A DNA stretch of 64,000 nt, taken from Sporopachydermia quercuum (lineage: Eukaryota > Ascomycota > Sporopachydermiomycetes > Sporopachydermiales > Sporopachydermiaceae). Below, piece after piece: positions 21,226 to 31,096 of this stretch (positions are counted from its first letter, which is position 1; each line of letters begins with the position of its first letter). The position numbers were made by a program, and so were the translations under genes. The notes beneath the pieces were generated by a model. It was not told where the DNA came from. It searched no databases and saw nothing but the letters and a program-made list of their open reading frames with translations. The stretch spans positions 868,001-932,000 of the forward strand of contig BCGN01000006.1 in assembly GCA_001599295.1 (NCBI GenBank), written 5' to 3'.

Positions 21226-21613
21226 TTAGTTGCATTGAATACTCGTTCATTTGTGTCATATCCTTCCTCCAAGTTCATTCTTGTTCATTTCCACCTTTTA
21301 TTTATTATGTAATCATTTAATATCTATATTCTCCTACCAAAATAGTTCAATTGTTATCATGTGATCTATCAAAAACATTTTATGTTTTTACCCGGACAAG
21401 CTGCTCGAAGTTTTCACCAGCTTTCAATAGAAGTTATCAAGATATCTTCACAATCGAAAACAATGAATAAAGGATCCAATAGAGGATTTGAAAAGGATTG
21501 CATGAATAGTTTATGTTGTATTAGTGTTAGCCATTGGATATGGATTACTCGGGTATCCTTTGATTAGAAACATTTCAATCTGTGTGTATACAGTATTTTT
21601 CGGACTTATCAAG
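21226..21613. other. intergenic region TRS31-ARD1
   Basis: 388 bp between two plus-strand genes, carrying the ARD1 promoter. A frame at 21524-21613 is continuous with ARD1 but adds residues with no counterpart in Ard1 and is taken as leader. No other element seen. Confidence 0.4.
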
Positions 21614-22419
21614 ATGGGAATTACAATCAGGAAGGCTACTGTGGCTGATCTACAGGCAATGCAGAACGCCAACCTACATAACTTGCCGGAAAACTACTCG
21701 CTAAAATACTATTTATATCATGCATTGAGTTGGCCTGAAGCTTCATATGTTGCTGTTACAGACCGTGAATTAACTTATGATGGTAAAATCGCTAGTGACG
21801 AACAGGACTTAGAGTCATCAGTGCTTGAAGCCATTGTATCATCAGATCCTCTACTTACACCTAGAGTTAACATAATTGACTATCCACCAGATGAACATAA
21901 AGCTGATACGATATATATCTCGCCAAAGGAAAAATTAGTAGGATATGTTTTAGCAAAGATGGAAGATGACCCAAGTGCCGACCAAACACCACATGGCCAT
22001 GTGACTAGTTTGAGTGTTATGCGAACGTATAGAAGAATGGGTATAGCTGAAAAGCTAATGCGACAAGCTTGTAAGTTGATTTCCTCTGCATGCAAATTAA
22101 TTGGTATTGAGTTTTTCTGTTTGAATATTAACAACTTTGTATAGTATATGCTCTGACTGAGAATTATAATGCCAAATACGTCAGCCTTCATGTTCGTCAA
22201 TCCAATCGTGCAGCTCTCCATTTATACAAAGATACGTTACAATTCACTGTTATTACAATTGAAAAGTCATACTACCAAGATGGAGAAGATGCATATTCAA
22301 TGAAAAAAGATTTAGTTTTGGATGAGCTTGTACCTTCCAAGTTTCAAAAAGCTGTGGTAGAAGATGATTTATCACAACCATTCTTATCGTTAGGTGATAA
22401 TGGAGAGATTATAGTATAA
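21614..22419 (+). CDS. ARD1: catalytic subunit of N-terminal acetyltransferase A (Ard1/Naa10), one intron
   Basis: Exons 21614-22070 and 22145-22419 encode 243 residues (238 in S. cerevisiae). Naa10 acetylates the alpha-amino group of nascent chains on ribosomes together with Nat1/Naa15. The protein begins [20 protein letters not shown] and carries the family motif [20 protein letters not shown]. Acetyl-CoA binding is marked by [20 protein letters not shown] (RxxGxA). The intron (22071-22144, 74 nt) has GTAAGT and ends ATATTAACAACTTTGTATAG. Splicing restores [20 protein letters not shown] and [19 protein letters not shown], the family's most conserved region. Without it the GNAT fold would be cut in half. 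A large insert between residues about 55 and 95 is usual for yeast Ard1. Confidence 0.95.
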
Positions 22420-23456
22420 ACTAATTTAATGAAATAAAATGACCAGAAAATGAAAATTCAAGAAAGAGAAAATTGTAAATAAGGCTTTTGAGATAATAAA
22501 AAAATAGTATGTCTCGACATTGAAACGCTGTTTAAGAAAAGCCTATGAACCACACATTCTTGCAACTATACCGAGGAGTAGTTACTGCAAATGTTAGATT
22601 ACTTCCACTAATGATCTGATATTTGCTGAGTTGATTAGAGACCCCAGGTTATTTGGAAGTTCAATAACCAACTAATTTTCATTTCTATGAATAGCTAAGA
22701 ACATTTTTAAGCGAACTCATAACTAAGAGCATCGAGGTGTCCTCATTTTCTGCGGATCAACTTATTGCGGACACTCAATTGCAAAACCTTAATTAAAACC
22801 AATCTTCTAATTGCGTATTATATATTATGTATTATGCCTAGCTATTTTAAACTAAATCATCAATTCCTGGTTCGTATCGTATACATTACTCCCCGCTATA
22901 TATATGACGTTCAATTATACTACTACAAATCACTCACCAATCGGACATCTACAACGACATTCACCATGAACAGAACGTGCACAATGAAGCATAACAAAGC
23001 ATAACATCTGGCCTGAAGGTAGCTGAGTTCAATCATTTTATTCAATAGTTCATCAATTATATATTACCAGTCTCAAAATATAATAATTGGTTTCTTACCT
23101 TTGATATCTTCTTGGTTCAGTTAGCTAAGAGCAAAATTTCGGATATGGCTTATCTTTTCCGGTTTACTTCCAGATCGACATCATCTCCGAAATGATCCAT
23201 AGCTTTTGTTTACATCTCGTTTATTCTCGTATAATTAAGTAGATTCATCAAGGACTTTTCTATCCACTAATTGATTGATTTATAAATGCGTGTTAAATGT
23301 TATTAATAACGCGTTTCTACTTAACCCTATTACAAATAACATAATTACTACATTCTCGGGTGTCTGAGGTTTACATGACTTTTTATATCATCAGAAGAAC
23401 AACAACAACAACCGCAAACTACTTAACATCATAACCACTAAGAAACAATACATACT
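22420..23456. other. intergenic region ARD1-ASK1
   Basis: About 1 kb, plus-strand genes on both sides. No supported gene; a short ORF at 22765-23004 has no sensible composition. It presumably holds the ASK1 promoter. Confidence 0.4.
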
Positions 23457-25826
23457 ATGTCATATCAGCCAAGGTTATCAATGGCACCTTGTAAGTCAGG
23501 AGAGCCAAGATCTCGACAGTCATTACATCCACGAAATCTCAAACGAAATGAGTCTTNAAATCCAAGACGAACCTCTTTATATCCTGTCAAAAGTACAGGA
23601 CTCGGCTCTAGTGGATTAGGAAATCAGGAGGATATAGTACAGCAGTTAGAGGATGAACTGGATCATATAGAACAGCAAATAACACTGACATTACAGGATA
23701 TTGATAGAAATTTCGCTAAAGCGCATCAGACTGTTACTGAATCGATTTTCCCTGTTGTCAAAAGGTACGCTCAGGAGTCAAAGAAAGTAGGGCAAGGGGT
23801 ATCATTCTGGAAGACATTTATGGAGAACAGCGCGGGCATACAACTATCATCGTATGAAGAAAATTTAGGTCAATTCGAGAATCTGCTTACAAATGTTGAT
23901 GTCAATGAGCTTATTAAAGGACTATCAGAAGAAGAAATTGAATCATTAAGGAATGAAGTCCAACCAACGGGGTATTCTGATGACAGTGGGAGACCAATTT
24001 ATGTTAACGCCTTGAATGAGTATTTCTATTTAGATTCTTCCACTGGTACACCTTTATTATACGCAATTGAGCTTGTTAATGATGAAGAAGATAATGAAGA
24101 TGCAAATGTTCCGGAAAACAAAAGAAGTAATAATGGCAGTAATCATTACAATAATCATAATAATAATAACAATGAGAATACTGTTAATGATAATGATAAT
24201 GGAAACGAAGAAAACACTACTATCAAACCAGAAAGCCAACAAGTACCTATTCATGAGGTATCTTCACTTGTTTTAAATCAAGATATGTCAAGTCTTCAAA
24301 TAAATGAAGATCAACTTCCAGGACCTTTGAATAATGCAGAATTTAATGCTATGGTATCAGACACCAGGACGGATGATATAACTAGACGTGGTTCAATAGG
24401 AGTGAATTCAAATACCGGAAACAAGCGTGACGATGGTATTAGCAAGAACAATCATAAGAGTTCTGTTACTCCAAAGTCTCTGTCCACAAGCAATAAACGA
24501 AAATCGATGTTCCCTCAATACTACGACGATTCAAATGATGATTTACAGCCACCCACTTTATCACATCTCAGCCATTTAGAAGAAACGACTGATAACCAAA
24601 CGAATATCGAGTCCTTTGGTAATAGAAACCTTAGAATGTTTTCATCTACTAATAGAGATAAAGAATTAGCTGCTAACAATACTTCAATAGCCATATCTAC
24701 ACCCTTGAAGTCACCATCAGCAATGAGATCTGTTAAATCTATTTTTATGCATCAAATGGGAGATAAAACTTTGAATCTGGTAGCAACCCCTAAGAAACAA
24801 CCAGCTTTGTCAAACAAATTTCTAACTTCTTCTCCTAGAAGGCTTCCTAAATACGGAGACTTGATGAAAACTCCAAAGAACTATAGAGATAACATGAGGC
24901 AGACGATATTCCAGAAATATGACTCTTCACCTACTGAAATGTTATCACCACCTAAATTGAGTGTAGATCTTGATAGTCAAACCGATAAAGTCTTCGGTAG
25001 AAGAACTCAAGGTATTGTTGACACCGATACCGATATTATTACTAATAGTAATACTGATACTAATATTAAGTATGCTAATGATTATACTACACCTCAAGCT
25101 CAAAAGCTCGGAAATCCTCATATTGACGAAGATATAGATATGTCAATGGATTCTATATCAAAATCTAATACACCATATGGAAGACTTGGTGTAGAAGACT
25201 CAGAAAGCATTGAAATGCCTAAAGGAATGTCACCACCAGTGACATTGAATTTCCCTTTATCCCAGAGGAAACTTCTAAGGACACCTGCAAGACAAACTGC
25301 ACGTTTAATGACTGAGGATTTGTTGCAAACTATAGGTACTGGTGATAAATACAATTCACTAGACGAAATACACACTGACCCCAGTAAAAATGTTGATATT
25401 GGTCATGAATATGCGATTGGTACTCCTAGTGGTACTAGCACAGGAACTGGTAATGAATCGTCGGGATTCATTGTATCAGTGAAACGATCTCAAGAAGTTT
25501 CCGGAGCTACTGACGGGTATGTTAAGAATATTGTGAGGGCTATCGATGATCCATTTCAGAATGGCAATAGCAATACCCTTAACAAAAGTGGCAACAGAAG
25601 TAGCAACAGCAATAACAATAGCAGTAATGATAACAAAATTTCAGTAGCAACTAAGGGTCCAACATCAATATTTGATCAAGATGGTGATAGTGAAATGTAT
25701 TGTAGCCCTATTGCTAAAATTGGACAAGTGAATCAAATGCCTGAATCTAGTAGACTTGAGTTTAGTATTGATTCCAGTACCGTAAAGGTAGGTGATGATG
25801 ATATTCCTTGGAGTGATGATGATTGA
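23457..25826 (+). CDS. ASK1: DASH/Dam1 kinetochore complex subunit Ask1, extended
   Basis: Encodes 789 residues from ATG 23457. Ask1 is a subunit of the DASH ring that couples kinetochores to microtubules and is a Cdk1 substrate. The conserved domain is near the N-terminus (about residues 55-150): EDELDHIEQQITLTLQDIDR, FAKAHQTVTESIFPVVKRYA and VSFWKTFMENSAGIQLSSYE. The rest is disordered and much longer than in S. cerevisiae (292 residues total). It holds an Asn-rich tract (about 225-255), and repeated short S/T-P sites such as VATPKKQP, MKTPKNY and LLRTPARQTARLM that would suit Cdk phosphorylation (inference). The tail DDDIPWSDDD is acidic. The conserved domain makes the call secure; one ambiguous base at 23557. 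Confidence 0.9.
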   Translation: MSYQPRLSMAPCKSGEPRSRQSLHPRNLKRNESXNPRRTSLYPVKSTGLGSSGLGNQEDIVQQLEDELDHIEQQITLTLQDIDRNFAKAHQTVTESIFPVVKRYAQESKKVGQGVSFWKTFMENSAGIQLSSYEENLGQFENLLTNVDVNELIKGLSEEEIESLRNEVQPTGYSDDSGRPIYVNALNEYFYLDSSTGTPLLYAIELVNDEEDNEDANVPENKRSNNGSNHYNNHNNNNNENTVNDNDNGNEENTTIKPESQQVPIHEVSSLVLNQDMSSLQINEDQLPGPLNNAEFNAMVSDTRTDDITRRGSIGVNSNTGNKRDDGISKNNHKSSVTPKSLSTSNKRKSMFPQYYDDSNDDLQPPTLSHLSHLEETTDNQTNIESFGNRNLRMFSSTNRDKELAANNTSIAISTPLKSPSAMRSVKSIFMHQMGDKTLNLVATPKKQPALSNKFLTSSPRRLPKYGDLMKTPKNYRDNMRQTIFQKYDSSPTEMLSPPKLSVDLDSQTDKVFGRRTQGIVDTDTDIITNSNTDTNIKYANDYTTPQAQKLGNPHIDEDIDMSMDSISKSNTPYGRLGVEDSESIEMPKGMSPPVTLNFPLSQRKLLRTPARQTARLMTEDLLQTIGTGDKYNSLDEIHTDPSKNVDIGHEYAIGTPSGTSTGTGNESSGFIVSVKRSQEVSGATDGYVKNIVRAIDDPFQNGNSNTLNKSGNRSSNSNNNSSNDNKISVATKGPTSIFDQDGDSEMYCSPIAKIGQVNQMPESSRLEFSIDSSTVKVGDDDIPWSDDD

Positions 25827-26329
25827 GTGGTCTTGATATAAGTGAACTGATACGAAGAGTGTGTACTATTAGAGAGAGAGNGTGTGTGTGTGTGTGTCTA
25901 TGTATGTAATATAATTAATAGTCGTTAATGGATAAATTATTGTACGAGTATACATATGTTGTGATGTGTATGCATAGCTGAAATAATGAAGTGAACCACC
26001 ATTTGATATGAGTGTGGATGATAGATAGTGTGTGTCATGTCATGTTAAAGGAATAAATAATAAATTCCCAATAATCTTTCCCTTGTAATAAACAAGACCG
26101 ATTAAACAGAAATTCCTGGATCATCTACAAGTGAGTTGAACAAGACATTACCGTCATTTCAAACTTTCACAATAAATATACTAATAATAAATTATTGATG
26201 TTTTAAATATTAACAAGTCTAAGCAGCTTATAAGCCTTATATTTACATATGATGATTCTAGTGTACAATAATGAAAAGAAGAGAACAAACAAATAGAATA
26301 GAAGAAGTTGGACCAAAAGACCTCATGGT
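25827..26329. repeat. convergent ASK1/CTI6 intergenic region with GA/GT microsatellite
   Basis: About 500 bp between convergent genes. A short dinucleotide run (AG then GT, about 25873-25899, with one ambiguous base) lies 50 bp after the ASK1 stop. No gene or other structure seen. Confidence 0.5.
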
Positions 26330-28219
26330 CTAATTTCCATATTGTGCATATTTATATTCCCAATCCAATAGCTGTTTTGTAAGGTTTGCCATCATATCAA
26401 CACTATTATTGTAATTTTCAAACAAAGAATCATAAGTAGGTCCTATCCCGTTGATATTGGATGAAGAGGCTGATATTTTATCCATCATTTCCTTTTTCTC
26501 TAGTCTTTCTTGGGACATTTCTGATTGGGTTCTACCTATAAATTCAAGGATAGCAGAAACTCTCTTATGCATTTCAGAAATGGTAGATTTGCTTTGAGGA
26601 ATTCGAGGCTTACATGGTTTATCAACAGAAGGAATAGAGGAACTGCTACCATTGCCTCCATTTGGTTTACTAGAACTTGCACGATTGCCAGTTTCATTGC
26701 CAGTAATTGGTTTCGAACGTTTCATTCGTTTCACTCTACCATTATTAGTATTTCTACCACGGGATTTCGATGACGACAAGACTTCGGAATTTGAGCCCGT
26801 GTCATTTTCATTCTCAGTGGTAGTAGCAGAGGTGTAACCATACCTCCTATTAGCTCTCATCAATTGGTTGTTTGTCGGTTCAGCTTCTGATTGGCTAGGA
26901 GTATTGTTTCTCGATCGTGTGCCCATGATACTACGGTTACTTCTTTTAGTGGTCTCCTGAGTTTCTGTTTCGTTCACATTGGGTTTAGATGCATTGGTAA
27001 CATCCGAGCGCGATGATGATGAGGTTGATGGTTCATCAACTTCCTTATCTGACCTGGAATTATCAGCTTGATCTGTAGATATTGATTCAACTTCATGTTC
27101 ATCTTCAGGTTCTTGTGTAGAAGCTGTTCGCTTTCTACTGCTTTTCTTTCCTTCTTGTTTGACTTGCTGTGCAGGGTTACGTTTTCGAGATCCGCCCGAA
27201 GAATACTCATCAACTCCCGACTCGTTTTCAGAAGCAGTAGTAGTAGCACCAGCTCTTCGACTTCTTGGACTTCTCCGTATATTGGATTCAATGTCTGTAT
27301 TGATTTCATTTTTCATTTGTTCAACAATCGCATTCACCGCTTCTGATTTGATGCTAGTCAAATCGTTCTGTTTTGAAGTTGATCTAGTTAAAAGCGTTGT
27401 ATGTGTTTCTTCAGCATCAGAATTCTGTTGAGAGTTTGCAGCAGCTGCAGCTGCTGCTTCCATTTCTGATTCTTTGATAGCTCGTTCTAACATTTCTTCA
27501 TATGTATCACCTCTGGAATTGAGTGTTGAACGCTTCCTTCCATTGACATCTTTTTTTGAATGCTTATCCAAAAGTTCTTCTTTCTTTGATCCGGACTTGT
27601 TCCTAGGTCTTGATCTGCTTGATGGTGAATCAGATACTCTTCCTCTGGTTTTACTTCTAGTAGCAGCAGCTAAGCCGGAATCATCATTCTCTTGCTCTGT
27701 TTCAGCTTCAGTCTCTTCAACTGCCTTATCACTTTCATTACGTTCTTCTATCACAGGAATATACTGTGAGGTTTTTCCACTCGGCCTTACTACTATGGTA
27801 TGTAAATCAGGTCTACATCTTTCGCACCAGTATAGCTCAGGTACGTCTGTTGTTATACCAACACAATAACCATGCTGCCAAGCTTGGCATTTGTCGCATT
27901 GAATAAACAATCCAGCATCCACATCTTTCATGGATGGGGTTACTTGTAGTTCTTGATGACCGCAGATACATCTGGTTATCTCTTCCTTTGCTTCACCATC
28001 ATCTTGGTTTGCCGATTGGATAGAGAAATCACCATCGTCACCTTGAGCTTTAGTATCGACATCAGGCTCTTCAGCTTCTTCCTCTTCTTGTTCTTCTACC
28101 AAAGTAGGAATCTTCGTACTTGCAGTACTATTCGCAGATGCAGAATCTTTAGATTCATCTTCTGAAGACCCTGAAGCCGATTTGCTTCTTCTGGAAGAAC
28201 TTCTTCGACTACTTGCCAT
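26330..28219 (-). CDS. CTI6: PHD-finger protein Cti6-like (Rpd3L histone deacetylase complex)
   Basis: Encodes 629 residues from ATG 28219 (506 in S. cerevisiae). Cti6 is a subunit of the Rpd3L deacetylase complex that reads histone H3 lysine 4 methylation and helps relieve Cyc8-Tup1 repression. A complete PHD finger spans about residues 84-137, with all eight zinc ligands (CIC, CDKC, H in WQHGYC, CERC). The motif WQHGYCVGITTDVPELYWCE and the following RCRPDLHTIVV match Cti6. The middle is a long Ser/Arg/Glu-rich disordered region with a seven-residue Ala tract (about 256). The C-terminal TISEMHKRVSAILEFIGRTQ helix is the other conserved piece. Divergent from nothing close; its promoter is in 28220-29218. 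Confidence 0.9.
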   Translation of the reverse strand: MASSRRSSSRRSKSASGSSEDESKDSASANSTASTKIPTLVEEQEEEEAEEPDVDTKAQGDDGDFSIQSANQDDGEAKEEITRCICGHQELQVTPSMKDVDAGLFIQCDKCQAWQHGYCVGITTDVPELYWCERCRPDLHTIVVRPSGKTSQYIPVIEERNESDKAVEETEAETEQENDDSGLAAATRSKTRGRVSDSPSSRSRPRNKSGSKKEELLDKHSKKDVNGRKRSTLNSRGDTYEEMLERAIKESEMEAAAAAAANSQQNSDAEETHTTLLTRSTSKQNDLTSIKSEAVNAIVEQMKNEINTDIESNIRRSPRSRRAGATTTASENESGVDEYSSGGSRKRNPAQQVKQEGKKSSRKRTASTQEPEDEHEVESISTDQADNSRSDKEVDEPSTSSSSRSDVTNASKPNVNETETQETTKRSNRSIMGTRSRNNTPSQSEAEPTNNQLMRANRRYGYTSATTTENENDTGSNSEVLSSSKSRGRNTNNGRVKRMKRSKPITGNETGNRASSSKPNGGNGSSSSIPSVDKPCKPRIPQSKSTISEMHKRVSAILEFIGRTQSEMSQERLEKKEMMDKISASSSNINGIGPTYDSLFENYNNSVDMMANLTKQLLDWEYKYAQYGN

Positions 28220-29218
28220 ACTATTATAATGATTCTTTGCAGATCCGATGAGATAGAACCAATTTCCAATACCTTTCCAAGTAGAAAACAGCTAACTTCA
28301 CTAGAAGATACTTCAAAATGTAAGCAATGATAAGAACTATATATGATATATCGATATATGTAATCGCAATCAGAGCAAAACAACCTATGAATAAGCAGCT
28401 TGTGTGAAATAAACAGGTCTGTAAAGTGTTATAGATAACTTCTGGTATCATAGAACATACCCTTATGATAACTATGACTTCAATAATAACCCTATGTAGA
28501 TAATCAAATCAAAGAAAACGAATGATGAACTATGTCTTACAGTAAAGAGAAAGACGGCAAGGGAAAATTGAAGTAATTGGGTGGTATTGCTGGTGGAACA
28601 GAGTTGAATTCCTGTGTTCTAAAAGGGTTTTTAATTTGTTTCTTTTTGTTATCTAACCACAATGAGATCATTTAGGTTAACGGGACAATTTGGACAATCA
28701 CCGGACATTTATTCTAAAGCGGAAAATATTGTATTAGGAAGAAAAGTTATAATTCCATAATTTGGTTGAGGAGACTCTAACGAGCTCTTCACTGCAATAT
28801 TGCATTCCATTGCATAAGTATTGCATGTTGGAAGAGTCAGTTGAACATGATGGTACAATAAAAGGAACTTTGTGCTTATTGATTTATTAGCAGATCAAGA
28901 ATAGAAATCTATCCATATGCCATGTTTAGCTGGTTCTTCTATAATTTGCATTATTTATTATTATCTTTTATTAGTATTATTCATCAGTATTACTCATTAG
29001 TATTATTTATTCTAATTCTATGCCGTCATATTACTTATTAATCCTCAATCGTTCTTGATCTATTCCCATTTCGTTTCATTGATCTCCACCATTAATTCAA
29101 CTGAAAGCCTCTCCGTTAATCGAATATCGATTTCATCGCAATAAACCTATTTCGTTTCATCATTGTTTTCTCTTTTTATTGTTTTCCTTAACTTCCTTTT
29201 CCTTTCTTTCTTTCTTCT
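28220..29218. other. intergenic region: CTI6 promoter and transporter 3' flank
   Basis: About 1 kb. It contains a CTCTTC/GAAGAG pair enclosing several TATTGCAT-like repeats (about 28783-28840). A degenerate repeat of TTAGTATTATT-type units lies near 28970-29010. No supported gene. Confidence 0.4.
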
Positions 29219-31096
29219 TTAACTTGTGTATTTTGACCTTTCTCTCAAAAATTTGCCATACTTAAACACCATAACGAATAAAACTAAAGATAGAAGAATC
29301 GAGATTCCGCCTAGTAATGAGCAACCAACATCAACTCCGAGTTTCTCAAACATTGAATGACCAAACAATGGGAATGCTAAACCCATTGAAGCCCTCACTA
29401 CTGAATTAGTTGAATAAACAGAGGCAGTATATTTAGGGTAGATCAATGGCAAATAGACGAAGAAGCATTGAAATAAAATCAATAAACATCCTGCGTAAGC
29501 ACCCATAGCAATAACTGGAACAATCCATGAAATGTGTGGTTTCGCCGTCCATCCGAAAACAAATAATGATGCTGAAAGAATAATACTGAATACAATTGCT
29601 GGCTTAAGACGATATTCAGGTGAAAATGGAATGTTGTTTCTTATCTTTGGCTTCAATGCTTTGAATAGAAAGATTAGATAAAAACCTGTACATACATAAC
29701 AACCAACAGTTGTTGATAAGTATGTCATACCTTGTTGAGATAATGAGAAATTATAAGCATCTTCGAAAGCAATTGGTACTGCTTCGAACCATAGATAAAA
29801 TAAACCATACACAAGGCCAAGATATAAGTTAGAGAATAACAAAATAGGTTCAAAGAATAAAATGATTGGTCTCAAAATTGAATTAGAACCCGCAAGTTTC
29901 TTATATTTATTACCATCATCGCTGACATCATTAACTTCATCTTTCATTTCAGCGTTAATAAATTCTTCTGCAAGTACAGTTTCTGAACAACTTGTAATTG
30001 CAGTTATATCAATGTGGTCTTCTAGAACATAGATGTTATCGCGGTCTAATAGAACCTTCAATCTATCAACTCTTCTTTTAAGAATGTTTGGATGGTACGT
30101 TTCATTACCAAGAATAAGAAAAGCAATGAAGGCAAAACCCATAGAAATAAGAACTTGTCTCATTGTCCATCTCCAAGAAGAATATTGAGCAGCGAATCCA
30201 CCCACTAAAGGTCCAATAGCAGGACCGATAACTGTAACTAAATCCCATGACAATAATGCGTATGTCATATATTCATCATTGAACATCTCAATAACTGATG
30301 ATGCAGTAATTGTAATTGATGTTGCAAGAAAACCAGTGAAAAATCTCATCACCATAAGAGTAGGATAATTAGGCGCCCAAGTTGCAAACCCTTGACAAAC
30401 CAAAAACAAGAAATGAGTAAGAACATACATTGCATTTCTACCATATCTGGGATTCTCGCTAATTGGAGCTATAATCATTGGACCTATTCCGTAGCCCAAA
30501 ACGTATAAACTCAGACCAAGGATTGCTTGAGTGAACGAAACTCCAAATTCTTCCTGAACTCCTGTAACTGCTGGTGTATACCAAGATGCCGCAGCGTATG
30601 CAACAATGGTCAACGAGTCAAGTGCAAACATATTCAGAAGCTTCTTGGTTTTTGTCCAGTTCAAAGGATAATCTGGATCATCGTCGCCATACCACGTAAT
30701 GTACAGATTTTTCTTTTCGTCTAGCATAAGCTGAATGTCTTGAATAACTGATTGCTTATCTGGCAATTCAATTGTCTCACGAAATGACTTGATATTTTCT
30801 TCTTTTTCTTTTTCTAGAATACCGATATCACCTCCTTTCTGTTTAGATCTTATTTCTTTTTCATTTGACTTAGCGATTGATTTGCTCGTTGAATTTTCGT
30901 CACGTTCAATGTCGACATTCTTCTCAATTGCTTCTCCATTTGTATTGATAAAGACATATGATTTATAAAGCATTTCAACCAGGTCAAAATCTTCTTTCTC
31001 CTCTGCCCATTGGAACATTTTACCTTTAGAGGTCCAGTAAATGAAAGATCCTAAAGGAGTGTCTTTGAGGACATCACCAGCAGTATTATGAGTCAT
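29219..31096 (-). CDS. DHA1-family drug:H+ antiporter (FLR1/MDR1-like)
   Basis: Encodes 625 residues from ATG 31096. A long hydrophilic N-terminus (about 1-150, including FIYWTSKGKMFQWAEEKEDF and DPDYPLNWTKTKK) precedes 12 predicted membrane segments. Motifs seen are the GLSLYVLGYGIGPMIIAPIS stretch and SENPRYGRNAMYVLT (MFS motif A). In the C-half, YLWFEAVPIAFEDAYNFSLS, FGWTAKPHISWIVPVIAMG, YPKYTASVYS and AFPLFGHSMFEKLGVDVG match S. cerevisiae Flr1 and C. albicans Mdr1. These plasma-membrane antiporters export azoles, benomyl and other toxicants and are usually under Yap1-type and multidrug regulators. Upstream lies 4.1 kb without genes, with a TGAGTCA site at 31663-31669. Subfamily is likely, substrate unknown. 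Confidence 0.88.
   Translation of the reverse strand: MTHNTAGDVLKDTPLGSFIYWTSKGKMFQWAEEKEDFDLVEMLYKSYVFINTNGEAIEKNVDIERDENSTSKSIAKSNEKEIRSKQKGGDIGILEKEKEENIKSFRETIELPDKQSVIQDIQLMLDEKKNLYITWYGDDDPDYPLNWTKTKKLLNMFALDSLTIVAYAAASWYTPAVTGVQEEFGVSFTQAILGLSLYVLGYGIGPMIIAPISENPRYGRNAMYVLTHFLFLVCQGFATWAPNYPTLMVMRFFTGFLATSITITASSVIEMFNDEYMTYALLSWDLVTVIGPAIGPLVGGFAAQYSSWRWTMRQVLISMGFAFIAFLILGNETYHPNILKRRVDRLKVLLDRDNIYVLEDHIDITAITSCSETVLAEEFINAEMKDEVNDVSDDGNKYKKLAGSNSILRPIILFFEPILLFSNLYLGLVYGLFYLWFEAVPIAFEDAYNFSLSQQGMTYLSTTVGCYVCTGFYLIFLFKALKPKIRNNIPFSPEYRLKPAIVFSIILSASLFVFGWTAKPHISWIVPVIAMGAYAGCLLILFQCFFVYLPLIYPKYTASVYSTNSVVRASMGLAFPLFGHSMFEKLGVDVGCSLLGGISILLSLVLFVMVFKYGKFLRERSKYTS

Noticed and set aside
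24057-24276. Ile/Met-rich ORFs over the ASK1 Asn tract
   Set aside because: Frame shadows of AAT repeats, not separate genes.
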